Positions 46,248 to 54,914 of a stretch of DNA of 64,000 nucleotides are shown here, piece after piece. The translations under genes were made by a program, and so were the position numbers. Within the stretch, counting starts at the first letter, position 1; the number at the start of each line of letters is the position of its first letter. The DNA lies in NCBI RefSeq assembly GCF_018129405.1, contig NZ_JAFCLP010000004.1, positions 186,001 to 250,000 of the forward strand, read 5' to 3'. Below the pieces are notes generated by a model that saw only the letters and a list, made by a program, of their open reading frames with translations, was not told the origin of the DNA and did not search any database. Origin of the DNA: Bradyrhizobium iriomotense. GTDB lineage: Bacteria; Pseudomonadota; Alphaproteobacteria; Rhizobiales; Xanthobacteraceae.

Positions 46248-46868
46248 CTAGTTCTGCCTCGCCTTCTTCGCCGCCGCCATCTTCGGCTCGCGCTTCGCGC
46301 CCTCGAGCGCACTGTCCCGGCCCGCCTTCAGCAGTTCGTCGGACAATTCGCTGGAGCCGGCGATCCGCGCCAGCAGCATGGTGCCGGCCATCGTCGCCAA
46401 GGTCGCGATCGCCTGCTTGCGCGCGGTCTTGCGCGGCACGTTTGGAATGTAGTCGGTCATCATCTCGATCATCTCGTCGAGCTTGCCGGCGAAGGCTTTG
46501 CGCGTCTTCGGGCTCTCGCGGGCGATCTCGGCGCCGAGCGAAGGGATCGAACAGCCGTGGCCGGGATTGTCGCGGTGCAGCGCCGAGAGATAGGCCTCGG
46601 CGATCAGCGCCAGCCGCTTCTCGGGCGAGGCCTCACCGGTAATCTTGCGCCAATGCTCCATCGAGCGGTCCATGGCGTAGGCAAAGGCCTCGATCACCAG
46701 CGCCTCGCGGGAATCGAAATGCGCGTAGAAGCCGCCATGGGTCAGGCCCGCCTCCTTCATGAGGTCGGCGACGCCGATGCCATGGGCGCCCTTTTCACGC
46801 AGCCGCACCGAGGCCTTCTTCACGATGCGGTCGTGGGTTTCCTGCTTGTGTTCCCGGGAATAGCGCAT
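46248..46868 (-). CDS. TetR-family transcriptional regulator
   Basis: A 206-residue regulator. The N-terminal helix-turn-helix is GIGVADLMKEAGLTHGGFYAHFDSREALV (about 31-59), and the C-terminal domain contains the G-C-S-I-P-S-L-G-A-E pocket region of the TetR_C_16-like class. It lies 70 bases downstream of a thioesterase on the same strand and may be co-transcribed. Neighbouring acyl-CoA genes make a fatty-acid-related ligand plausible but not shown. Confidence 0.88.
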   Translation of the reverse strand: MRYSREHKQETHDRIVKKASVRLREKGAHGIGVADLMKEAGLTHGGFYAHFDSREALVIEAFAYAMDRSMEHWRKITGEASPEKRLALIAEAYLSALHRDNPGHGCSIPSLGAEIARESPKTRKAFAGKLDEMIEMMTDYIPNVPRKTARKQAIATLATMAGTMLLARIAGSSELSDELLKAGRDSALEGAKREPKMAAAKKARQN

Positions 46869-46938
46869 GGACGTCTCATTGCATGTCGGAGATCATCTCA
46901 TAACACAGAAATGGACCAGGCGGTGAATTAATTCGTGT

Positions 46939-47466
46939 TCAGCCATTGCCGATCATGGAGAAGGTTGCAGTTGCATGGACCGCGAGCGCACCCTTGCCGT
47001 CGCGGACGAACCCCTCGGTGTAGCTGGTCTGGCGTCCCAGCTTGATGATCTTGCCTTCGGCCGAGATCAGCCCGGAACGCACCGACAGCGGCCGCAGGAA
47101 CGTCATTTTCAGGTCGAGGGTCACGGAGGACTGCCCCGCCTCCAGCCGGGTCGAGATCGCGCAGCCCATGGCGGTATCGATCAGGGCCGCGGCAGTTGCG
47201 CCGTGCAGCAGGCCGATGGTATTTTCGAGATCCTCGCGCGGCTCCAGTTCCATCACGATCCGGCCCGGTTCGACCACGGCCATGGTGAAGCCGATCAGCT
47301 TGGCGAAGGGCGGCGGCGGCAGTCGGCCATCGCGGATGCCGAGCATGGCGTCCATGCCCGACAGCCCCATGGCCACCTTGGCAACCGGCGCAGGGACCTG
47401 CCAGTCCACCACGCGTTCGCGTCGTTGCGCGGGCGAAAACAGGTCGAGTTGATCGGTGTCGGTCAT
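46939..47466 (-). CDS. PaaI-family hot-dog thioesterase
   Basis: A 175-residue single hot-dog domain with the 4HBT/PaaI signature LHGATAAALIDTAMGCA and a C-terminal strand region MTFLRPLSVRSG. It hydrolyses acyl-CoA thioesters. Residues 1-60 are longer than usual for PaaI. It is divergent from an enoyl-CoA hydratase gene. Confidence 0.87.
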   Translation of the reverse strand: MTDTDQLDLFSPAQRRERVVDWQVPAPVAKVAMGLSGMDAMLGIRDGRLPPPPFAKLIGFTMAVVEPGRIVMELEPREDLENTIGLLHGATAAALIDTAMGCAISTRLEAGQSSVTLDLKMTFLRPLSVRSGLISAEGKIIKLGRQTSYTEGFVRDGKGALAVHATATFSMIGNG

Positions 47467-47621
47467 GGGGCGCCCTTTTGAATGATACTCATCATACTAT
47501 GCCACGGACTTCGCGCTGGCAACTCTCCACCCTCGCCCGCTTGACAAGCAAGGCGTTTCGGCCCGGAAGTGATCCCGACCGGCGCGCTTCGCGCCTTCCA
47601 CGAAAGCACCGAGATCCCAAG

Positions 47622-48392
47622 ATGGAAATGCTCAACAACCACTGCGGCATCACGCGCGATGCGCGCGGCGTCGTCCATGTCGCGATCTGCAACGCCGGCA
47701 CGCTGAACATTCTGGGCTCGCCCGTGACCGACGCGGTGCGCGAAGCTTTGCAAAAGCTCGCCACCGACCGCAGCATCCGCGTCATGGTGCTACGCGGCCA
47801 GAGCGAGAAGAGCATGATCGGCGGCGCCGACATCAAGGAGATGGCCAGGCTCGACCAGAAGTCGGCCGAAGCCTTCATCAGCCGCCTGCGTGATCTCTGC
47901 GAGGCCGTGCGCCAGTTCCCTGCCCCGGTGATCGCGCGCATGCCCGGCTGGTGCCTCGGCGGCGGGCTCGAGGTCGCCGCCGCCTGCGATTTCCGCATCG
48001 CCGCCCATGATGCCCATTTCGGCATGCCGGAGGTGCGTGTCGGCATCCCCTCGGTAATCCACGCCGCGCTGCTGCCGCGCCTGATCGGCTGGGCCCGCGC
48101 GCGCTGGCTGGTGATGACGGCGGAGAACATCGATGCAGCCACCGCGCTGGCCTGGGGTTTGGTCGACAAGGTCGCGCCGGAGGGCGGGCTCGATGCGGAG
48201 ATCGAGCATCTCGTGACCGCGCTGCTTGAATGCGGCCCCGAGGCCCTGCGATCGCAAAAGGCTCTGCTGCGCCAATGGGAGGAGCTGCCCCTGACGGAGT
48301 CAGTGAACCTCAGCGTGAAAGTGTTCGGCGAGTCGTTTCTGACGGACGAGCCGACGCGGCTGATGGGCGCGTTTGTGAACAGGAAGCGGTAG
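47622..48392 (+). CDS. Enoyl-CoA hydratase/isomerase family protein
   Basis: A 256-residue crotonase. The two oxyanion-hole stretches are IGGADIKEMA and GWCLGGGLEVAAACD, followed by FGMPEVRVGIPSVIHAALLPRLIG. Ser/Ile occupy the position where one catalytic Glu of classical hydratases is expected (V-G-I-P-S-V), so isomerase or hydratase activity is not certain. ATG 47622 is used; the frame is open upstream without homology. It is separated from the thiolase gene by a repeat. Confidence 0.85.
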   Translation: MEMLNNHCGITRDARGVVHVAICNAGTLNILGSPVTDAVREALQKLATDRSIRVMVLRGQSEKSMIGGADIKEMARLDQKSAEAFISRLRDLCEAVRQFPAPVIARMPGWCLGGGLEVAAACDFRIAAHDAHFGMPEVRVGIPSVIHAALLPRLIGWARARWLVMTAENIDAATALAWGLVDKVAPEGGLDAEIEHLVTALLECGPEALRSQKALLRQWEELPLTESVNLSVKVFGESFLTDEPTRLMGAFVNRKR

Positions 48393-48707
48393 GCCCTAGG
48401 CTAGCGGACGCGGCCTATTGTTTGCCCCTCCTTACAACCACCCTCGGTGTCGTCCCGGCGAAGGCCGGGACCCATACGCCGGGAAGAAGTTGGGACGAGG
48501 AGCTCGTAACGACCGGTCTTCGTTCAACTTGACTCGGTGGCTATGGGTCCCGGCCTTCGCCGGGACGACGTTGGGGGAGGCAACTCGGCTCCGCCAAAAA
48601 ACTTCATCCGACCCACGACATTTTCTCATCCCCGGCGCGGTTGCTTTTTTTGCGCCGCATCATATGATGATCGTAATCTTACAACGTCATCGCCAGGGAG
48701 TCCCGTC
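48393..48707. other. Intergenic region with one palindromic repeat, no gene
   Basis: These 315 bases lie between the crotonase and thiolase genes. They contain a family D repeat (48449-48569), a T-rich tract near 48645 and the palindrome CATCATATGATG (48658-48669) upstream of the thiolase start. Confidence 0.7.
48449..48569. repeat. Palindromic repeat, family D, copy 2 (intact)
   Basis: GTCGTCCCGGCGAAGGCCGG and CCGGCCTTCGCCGGGACGAC are exact inverted ends; CCCATA/TATGGG continue inward. The right arm is the uninterrupted counterpart of the arm split by the element at 27295-27463. Confidence 0.9.
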
Positions 48708-49904
48708 ATGGCCGAAGCCGCCGATCCCGTCGTCATCGTCTCCGCCGCCCGTACCCCGCTCGGTCGCTTCATGGGCGAGCTTTCACCACTCCCCGCGCAC
48801 AAGCTCGGATCGCATGTGATCGGTGCGGCGCTGGAACGCGCCAAGCTCGCGCCCGAAAAGGTCGACGAGGTCTTCATGGGCTGCGTGCTGCCGGCCGGAC
48901 AAGGCCAGGCGCCGGCACGGCAGGCCGCGCGCGCTGCTGGCCTCCCCGACGCCACCGGCGCCACCACGGTGAACAAGGTCTGCGGCTCCGGCATGAAGGC
49001 GACCATGCTGGCGCACGACATCATCCGCGCCGGCTCGGCCGACATCGTGGTTTCCGGCGGCATGGAGAGCATGAGCAATGCGCCCTATCTGCTGGCCAAG
49101 GCGCGCGGGGGCTATCGCGCCGGCCATGACCGCATCATCGACCACATGATGATGGACGGCCTGGAAGACGCCTACGAGACCGGCCGCTCGATGGGCGATT
49201 TCGGCGAAGCGACCGCGGAGGTCTATCAGTTCACCCGCAAGGACCAGGACGCCTATGCGATGGAGACGCTGAGCCGCGCCCGCAAGGCGGTCGAGGGCGG
49301 CGCGTTCAAGGCGGAGATCGCGCCGATCACGCTGACAGAGAAGGCAGGTCCCCGCATCATCGCCAACGACGAGCATCCGCTGAAGGTCGATCCCGCAAAG
49401 ATCCCCGGGTTGAAGCCGGCGTTCCGCGCCAACGGCACGATCACGCCGGCGGCCTCCTCCGCCAATGCCGACGGCGCTGCCGCGCTGGTGCTGACGAAGC
49501 GCTCGCTTGCCGATCAGAGCGGCCTGCCCGTTCTCGCCGAGATCAAGGGCCACGCCACGCACAGCCAGGAGCCGCAATGGTTCACGACGGCGCCGATCCC
49601 GGCGATCCGCAAGCTGCTGGACAAGGTCGGCTGGAGCGCAGGTGACGTCGACCTGTTCGAGATCAACGAGGCCTTCGCCGTGGTGGCGATGGCGGCGCAG
49701 CGCGATCTCGGCATTCCCCGCGACAAGCTCAACGTCAATGGCGGCGCCTGCGCACTCGGTCATCCCATCGGCGCCACCGGCGCGCGGCTGATCGTGACGC
49801 TGCTGCACGCACTGGAGGCACAGAACCTCAAGCGCGGTGTCGCGGCGCTCTGCATCGGTGGCGGCGAAGCCACGGCGATCGCGGTGGAGCGAAAGGCACA
49901 CTAG
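48708..49904 (+). CDS. Acetyl-CoA acetyltransferase (thiolase)
   Basis: A 398-residue thiolase. The acyl-accepting cysteine is C92 in NKVCGSGMKA; the catalytic His is in NGGACALGHPIGATGAR; the C-terminal second cysteine is in LCIGGGEATA. Full length for the degradative/biosynthetic thiolase family. It can condense or cleave acetoacetyl-CoA. AGGGAG lies 8 bases before the ATG. Confidence 0.93.
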   Translation: MAEAADPVVIVSAARTPLGRFMGELSPLPAHKLGSHVIGAALERAKLAPEKVDEVFMGCVLPAGQGQAPARQAARAAGLPDATGATTVNKVCGSGMKATMLAHDIIRAGSADIVVSGGMESMSNAPYLLAKARGGYRAGHDRIIDHMMMDGLEDAYETGRSMGDFGEATAEVYQFTRKDQDAYAMETLSRARKAVEGGAFKAEIAPITLTEKAGPRIIANDEHPLKVDPAKIPGLKPAFRANGTITPAASSANADGAAALVLTKRSLADQSGLPVLAEIKGHATHSQEPQWFTTAPIPAIRKLLDKVGWSAGDVDLFEINEAFAVVAMAAQRDLGIPRDKLNVNGGACALGHPIGATGARLIVTLLHALEAQNLKRGVAALCIGGGEATAIAVERKAH

Positions 49905-49917
49905 CGCCAATGTCCGA

Positions 49918-49955
49918 AATTGAGGGAAGTCTGGCATTTCAGACTTCCCTCAATT
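49918..49955. other. Perfect 16-bp hairpin after the thiolase gene
   Basis: AATTGAGGGAAGTCTG pairs perfectly with CAGACTTCCCTCAATT around a GCATTT loop, 14 bases after the thiolase stop. There is no T-run. TCTGGCA (49930-49936) can alternatively pair with TGCCAGA (49957-49963). Confidence 0.75.
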
Positions 49956-50013
49956 GTGCCAGACAGCAAGGATGACGCGGGTCCCGTGGGCTCGCCAACA
50001 AGATTGAGGCCCA

Positions 50014-51309
50014 ATGATTTCGAACTGGCTCGCGGCAGCACTGTCCCGCCGCAATATCCATTACGGCTGGGTGATGGTCGGCGTGACCTTCCTTGCCGCG
50101 CTGATCAGCGCCGGCACGGTCGGCGCGCCCGGCGTGTTCATCGTTCCCCTGCAGAAGGAGTTCGGCTGGAGCACGGCGCAGATCTCCTCCGCGCTGTCGA
50201 TCCGCTTCATCCTGTTCGGGCTGATGGCGCCGTTCGCCGCCGCCCTGCTCAATCGCTACGGCCTGCGCAACGTCACGCTGACCGCGCAGCTCATCGTGGT
50301 CTCGGCGCTGGTCCTCTCGCTCGGCATGACCGAGATCTGGCAGCTCATCGCGCTGTGGGGCGTCGTGATCGGCATCGGCACCGGCATGACCGCGCTGGTG
50401 CTGGGCGCCACTATCGCGACGCGCTGGTTCGCAGCAAGACGCGGCCTCGTGGTCGGCATCATGACCGCGAGCGTCGCCACCGGCCAGCTCTTGTTCCTGC
50501 CGCTGCTCGCAAGCCTCACCGAACGCTTCGGCTGGCGCCTCGCGCTCGGCTTCGTCTGCATCATGCTCGGCGTCTCGGCGCTGGCCGTCCTGCTCGCGAT
50601 GCGCGACCGGCCGAGCGATGTCGGCCTGCGTCCGTTCGGTGACGAGGGCACCGAGCCCCTGCCCGCCCCACCGGTCAGCCACGGCTCGATCACGGCGGTG
50701 GCGCTCGGCACGCTGCGCGACGCCTCGAAGTCGACCGCGTTCTGGATCCTGTTTGCGACCTTCTTCGTCTGCGGCGCGTCGACCAACGGCCTCGTCCAGG
50801 TCCACCTGATCCCGATGTGCCTCGATTTCGGCATCCCGCAGGTGCAGGCCGCCAGCCTGCTCGCGGCGATGGGTATCTTCGACTTCTTCGGCACGATCTT
50901 CTCGGGCTGGCTGTCGGACCGCTACGACAATCGCTGGCTCTTGTTCTGGTACTACGGCCTGCGCGGGCTCTCGCTGATCTTCCTGCCATTCAGCGATTTC
51001 TCGTTCTATGGGCTCTCGATCTTCGCAATGTTCTACGGCCTCGACTGGATCGCCACGGTGCCGCCGACGGTCCGGCTTACCGCGCAGAAATTCGGGCCCG
51101 AGCGCGCCAATCTGGTGTTCGGCTGGATCTTTGCCGGCCATCAGCTCGGCGCCGGCACCGCAGCGTTCGGCGCCGGCCTCTCGCGAACGGTCTATCAGAG
51201 CTATCTGCCTGCGTTCTTCATCGCCGGCGCGCTCTGCGTGTTCGCCGCGCTGATCGTGCTGGCGCTGTCGCGGCAGCCGAAGGCCGAGCCGAAGCCGGCG
51301 ATGGCCTAA
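50014..51309 (+). CDS. MFS transporter, MCT/OxlT-like
   Basis: A 431-residue inner-membrane carrier with 12 hydrophobic segments. Features include HYGWVMVGVTFLAALIS at the first helix, RNVTLTAQ in the 2/3 loop and FAGHQLGAGTAAFGAG late in the protein, a pattern of monocarboxylate/oxalate-type carriers. Substrate unknown. GAGG precedes ATG 50014. Its last 4 bases overlap the end of the convergent porin gene. Confidence 0.85.
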   Translation: MISNWLAAALSRRNIHYGWVMVGVTFLAALISAGTVGAPGVFIVPLQKEFGWSTAQISSALSIRFILFGLMAPFAAALLNRYGLRNVTLTAQLIVVSALVLSLGMTEIWQLIALWGVVIGIGTGMTALVLGATIATRWFAARRGLVVGIMTASVATGQLLFLPLLASLTERFGWRLALGFVCIMLGVSALAVLLAMRDRPSDVGLRPFGDEGTEPLPAPPVSHGSITAVALGTLRDASKSTAFWILFATFFVCGASTNGLVQVHLIPMCLDFGIPQVQAASLLAAMGIFDFFGTIFSGWLSDRYDNRWLLFWYYGLRGLSLIFLPFSDFSFYGLSIFAMFYGLDWIATVPPTVRLTAQKFGPERANLVFGWIFAGHQLGAGTAAFGAGLSRTVYQSYLPAFFIAGALCVFAALIVLALSRQPKAEPKPAMA

Positions 51310-52706
51310 TACCGGATCGTGGTGGTGACGCCGAACACTGCGGCGTCACCGATCCGCGATGTTCCGGTCGGATCGTTCGGGTTCGCGATCCCGCCCGAGG
51401 GCCGGAACACATATTGGAAGTAAGGTGCGATCAGCCAGCCGGGCTTGATATGCGCCTCGTAGATCATCTCGATCAGGGTCTCGTTGCTGCGCACCGGCCC
51501 CTGCACGCCGGTATAGACATTCGTGTCGACGTCGAGATTGCGCGCGGTGTTCGAGATCCGCATATAGGCCATCGCCACGCCGAAGCGGTCGAGGGGACGG
51601 CCGGGCGTGAAGCCGACGAAGCCGATGCCGCCGTCGAGGTAAAGATCGATCAGGTTGCGGTCCGGAGGGCTGTAGGCGACGCGCCCGAACGCAGTGATGC
51701 CCGGGAGCGAGGCCGAGGTGCTGTTGTCCTTTACCTCCGGCGGGCGATAGAGCACCTGCTCGATGACTGCGAAGATGCCGTAGTTGCCGCGCAGCCTGGC
51801 CGGAAGGCCGGTGCCGGCGGGATCGGCGATCGACTGGCCCTCGGCCGTAAAGCGCTGGCTGTCGAACGAGCCATAATGCTTCCAGGCGCCGGGCGTGAAA
51901 TTGCCGGCGAGCGGACGACCGCCGACGTCGATATCGTAGTTGAAGCGGACCTGCCCAATCAGCCAGGGCGGATCGTTGACGCGGAAGGCGAGACCGTGAT
52001 GGTCGCGCAGCTGCGGATCCTGATCGCCCGGTCCCGAGGGATCGCCGTTGAACACGGCACCGAAAAGAGTGACCTTGTCCGACAGCGTAGCCTTGATGCG
52101 AAGGCCGGGCACCGCGATCGGCGGCGCCGGGCCGCCGGCCGGAAGGTTGCTCGCCTTGATCGCGGGCCAGCCAAACGTGCCGTTGATGAAGAGGTCGTCG
52201 GTCTGGCTGTCGAAGAACTCCACATCGGCGGCCTGCTGGCCGGCCCTGATGTTCAGGCGATCGCCAAAGAAGCTCTGCTCGAAATAGGCATTGTAGAGCC
52301 GCTGGTCCGGTAGCGCCTCGATCTCGCTGATGGTGGCGAGATTCATCACGTAGTTGCGGGACAGCCCCTGCCCGTAGATCACGAAGGCATTGGCGTAGAA
52401 GCGGCCGCCGGTCCAGCCGACCAGCTTGTCGAGATCGGCATCGACCGACAGATCGAGCCGGCCAAAATGGATCGCGCCGCGCTTCACACCGCCGGAGACG
52501 TTGGCGATGTTGTCCGCGATATAGGTGGCGCCGAAGTTGAGGCCCTTGTTGGCAAGGCCGTCATGCCATTCGTTGAACCATTTTGGAAACAGCCACGGGG
52601 CCGAGCTCTCGTCCTTGGCGCCGGCGAGCGCGCTCGTGCTCGCCAGCGTGCACGCTGCCGCGACGGCGACCTCTCGCAACCGAAATGTTCGGGCAGATCC
52701 GCTCAC
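51306..52706 (-). CDS. OprB-like carbohydrate-selective outer-membrane porin
   Basis: A 466-residue outer-membrane protein. A signal sequence (EVAVAAACTLASTSALAG) precedes the mature N-terminus W-L-F-P-K-W-F-N-E-W-H-D. Motifs such as GRLDLSVDADLDKLVGW and FEQSFFGDRLNIRAGQ, alternating strands and a C-terminal Tyr (TTTIRY) mark a beta-barrel of the OprB family. The start codon is GTG (52704-52706), just 18 bases after the CorA stop on the same strand. Confidence 0.85.
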   Translation of the reverse strand: MSGSARTFRLREVAVAAACTLASTSALAGAKDESSAPWLFPKWFNEWHDGLANKGLNFGATYIADNIANVSGGVKRGAIHFGRLDLSVDADLDKLVGWTGGRFYANAFVIYGQGLSRNYVMNLATISEIEALPDQRLYNAYFEQSFFGDRLNIRAGQQAADVEFFDSQTDDLFINGTFGWPAIKASNLPAGGPAPPIAVPGLRIKATLSDKVTLFGAVFNGDPSGPGDQDPQLRDHHGLAFRVNDPPWLIGQVRFNYDIDVGGRPLAGNFTPGAWKHYGSFDSQRFTAEGQSIADPAGTGLPARLRGNYGIFAVIEQVLYRPPEVKDNSTSASLPGITAFGRVAYSPPDRNLIDLYLDGGIGFVGFTPGRPLDRFGVAMAYMRISNTARNLDVDTNVYTGVQGPVRSNETLIEMIYEAHIKPGWLIAPYFQYVFRPSGGIANPNDPTGTSRIGDAAVFGVTTTIRY

Positions 52707-52724
52707 TATCGATACCGGCTGGCG

Positions 52725-53741
52725 CTATTTGAAGATGCCCTTGCGCCGCATGAACACGTAGGCGAGGCCGACCGAGCTCGCCATCAGCACCGCCGCCCAG
52801 AGGAATCCGGTCTCGACGTCGGTGAGCGGCAGGCCCTTGGTGTTCATGCCGAAGATGCCGGTGATCAGCGTCGGCGGCAGCAACAGCGAGGTCACGATCG
52901 AGAGCGTGTGGAGATGACGATTGCTCTCCTCCTCGTTCTTGAAGCGCAGCTCCTCCTCGAGCAGACGGCTGCGCTCGCGCAGCTCGACGATGTCGTGATC
53001 GAGGCCATCGAGCCGCTGCGCGAGCTTGCCGGCGTGGATGCGAAGCGCGGGCGAGAGGTGGTCGGTGTTCTTCTGATCGAGGCGATGAAACAGCACGCGC
53101 AGGCCAGTGAGCTGGCGATGCAGCCTGACACAGGTGCGGCGCAGGCGGCCGAGGTTACGGCGCATCTCGGGCTTGGCGTCGTCGGCGAGAATGCGTTCCT
53201 CGATGTCGTCGATCTCCTGCCCGAGCTTGTCGACCATCCGGTCAAGCGTGTCGGCGACCTCGTCGACGATCTTTTCCAGGAGATGGGCGACATTGTCGAC
53301 GCGGTAGCCGCCTTCGAGCACCCGCCGCGTCGCGTCCGCCGAGCACAGTGCCTGATGACGGCCGCTGACCAGGAGGCGCTCGGTCATGGCGAAGCGCAGG
53401 AATGCGGTCTCCTCCGTCGCGCTGTCGATCTCGCGGACGAGATCGGAGAACACGCCATAGACGCAATGGTCGATGACGTGGAGCTGCTGGAAGGTGTCGT
53501 GCGAAAGCAGCAGATCACGCGCGAGCGGCGGCAGGCTGGACACCGCAATCCATGGACGCACGCGCGCGTCCGTCAGGTTGAAATGCAGCCAGAGCCGGCC
53601 GTCATGGCTGAACTCGATCGGCTGGTCGATCGGCAGCGCCTCGGCGCTGCCGTCGCTGTGCAGGCGGAACGCCCAGACCAGGCCGGGAATGGCGGGGTCG
53701 GTGTCCGACATCGCGCTGACAAGCTTCGCCGGCTCAGCCAT
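52725..53741 (-). CDS. CorA/ZntB-type divalent cation transporter
   Basis: A 338-residue CorA-superfamily protein. The GMN signature is in ITGIFGMNTKGLPL, between two C-terminal membrane helices (HTLSIVTSLLLPPTLITGIFG and GFLWAAVLMASSVGLAYVFM). A long coiled helix (DDIEERILADDAKPEMRR...) forms the cytoplasmic funnel. The N-terminal LVWAFRLHSDGS fits ZntB, so zinc or magnesium transport is likely. ATG 53741 has a GGGGGG upstream; an in-frame ATG at 53768 is the alternative. Confidence 0.87.
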   Translation of the reverse strand: MAEPAKLVSAMSDTDPAIPGLVWAFRLHSDGSAEALPIDQPIEFSHDGRLWLHFNLTDARVRPWIAVSSLPPLARDLLLSHDTFQQLHVIDHCVYGVFSDLVREIDSATEETAFLRFAMTERLLVSGRHQALCSADATRRVLEGGYRVDNVAHLLEKIVDEVADTLDRMVDKLGQEIDDIEERILADDAKPEMRRNLGRLRRTCVRLHRQLTGLRVLFHRLDQKNTDHLSPALRIHAGKLAQRLDGLDHDIVELRERSRLLEEELRFKNEEESNRHLHTLSIVTSLLLPPTLITGIFGMNTKGLPLTDVETGFLWAAVLMASSVGLAYVFMRRKGIFK

Positions 53742-53849
53742 GCGGCCCCCCACGTCCATGCAGCCCATCCCGGAACGGGCGTCGGCGGCCCGCTCCGGAT
53801 CTCTCGCGGGTACTCAATTACGCCAGTGTTACAGTTTGATGATGGCGCC

Positions 53850-54632
53850 CTACTCTGCGGCCAGCCCCGTCGCAGCCACAGCTTCCGCTTCCCTGACATA
53901 GTCGTGCACGACGCGGCCGAACGGCAGCGTGAGGTCGGCGATGTAGTGATGCGCACCGAGGCAGCGGCGGACCGGAAAGTCCGCAACCGGCGCGTTGACA
54001 TGCGGCACCAGGTGCAGCCGGCCGGGTCCCATCCAGGAGCCCTTCGGCACGATGTCGACGAGGTTGATCGCGACGAGCTGGCAGACCTCGAGCCGGCCGT
54101 CGACGCCCGGGATCATCTTCAGATTCACCTGCGTCTTCGACAGCGTGGCGCGGGTGAGATCGCCGTTGCCGGCCATGCTCTCGTGCTTGTAGCCCATCGT
54201 GCCCATGGCGACGAGCTGGCCGGCATATTCCAGCGTGCCCGTCAGCGTGTCCTTGACGATCTCGAGTTTTGGATGGGCGTACTTCTTGGGAAAGCCCCAG
54301 ATCTCGCGGCCGGCGGCGATCGGCGGATCGTCGTCCAGGTACATCTGCGAGACGAAGTTGACCTCCTCGCCGTTGAGGCGCGCGGGGATGACGAGGCCGG
54401 ATTCGGTGTAGCTGCCGAAGCCGGAGGAGTCCGGCATCTTGATCCATTCGTAATGCACGATCGGCTGCACGATCGGCTCCAGCGGCTCAGGCAGGCCGGC
54501 GCGGATCAGGTCCGGGTCGGTCTCGTAGGTGATGACGAGGAATTCGCGGTTGACGAAGCGATATGGCCCGGCCGGATAGCTCGGCCCGGCAGCCGGCATG
54601 GACGGAAGTCTCAGCACGTCTTCCCTGCGCAT
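53850..54632 (-). CDS. Acetoacetate decarboxylase
   Basis: A 260-residue decarboxylase. EIWGFPKKYAHP places the lysine pair at 116-117, matching the Schiff-base/pKa-lowering pair (K115-K116) of the clostridial enzyme. It converts acetoacetate to acetone and CO2. AGGAGACC precedes the ATG. It is divergent from a patatin-like lipase, an arrangement also suggestive of polyhydroxybutyrate or ketone-body metabolism. Confidence 0.92.
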   Translation of the reverse strand: MRREDVLRLPSMPAAGPSYPAGPYRFVNREFLVITYETDPDLIRAGLPEPLEPIVQPIVHYEWIKMPDSSGFGSYTESGLVIPARLNGEEVNFVSQMYLDDDPPIAAGREIWGFPKKYAHPKLEIVKDTLTGTLEYAGQLVAMGTMGYKHESMAGNGDLTRATLSKTQVNLKMIPGVDGRLEVCQLVAINLVDIVPKGSWMGPGRLHLVPHVNAPVADFPVRRCLGAHHYIADLTLPFGRVVHDYVREAEAVAATGLAAE

Positions 54633-54848
54633 CGCTGGTCTCCTGATCTCTGTGATGCCTGCCCGGCAGCGTCAGGCGGCGATGCCAATTGCTAGCCGCG
54701 CTCGTTGACCACGCTGTGAAGGATTTCCGTCAGGCCCGCGACTGCCGGCATTCCCGTTCCGGTTGACGCGCATGCAGGCGATGCATCGGCGCGGAAATTG
54801 TCATCACGCCGTCACCGCAGGACGCAATCGTTTGGCTCTTTATTCTTG

Positions 54849-54897
54849 GAGCATGATCCTCTCGGAAAACCGCTGCGCACTTTTCCGGATCATGCTC
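54849..54897. repeat. Short rhizobial palindrome with AAAAGTGNGNANCGGTTTT core (copy 2)
   Basis: GAGCATGATCC pairs with GGATCATGCTC, and inside GGAAAA pairs with TTTTCC around CCGCTGCGCAC. It lies 17 bases before the patatin start codon, so it would be at the very 5' end of that mRNA or in its promoter. Confidence 0.8.
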
Positions 54898-54914
54898 GGC
54901 ACGGAGGCATCACC

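Noticed and set aside
47478-47621. N-terminal extension of the crotonase gene in the same frame
   Set aside because: The extension is low-complexity and covers the divergent control region; the homologous protein begins at ATG 47622.
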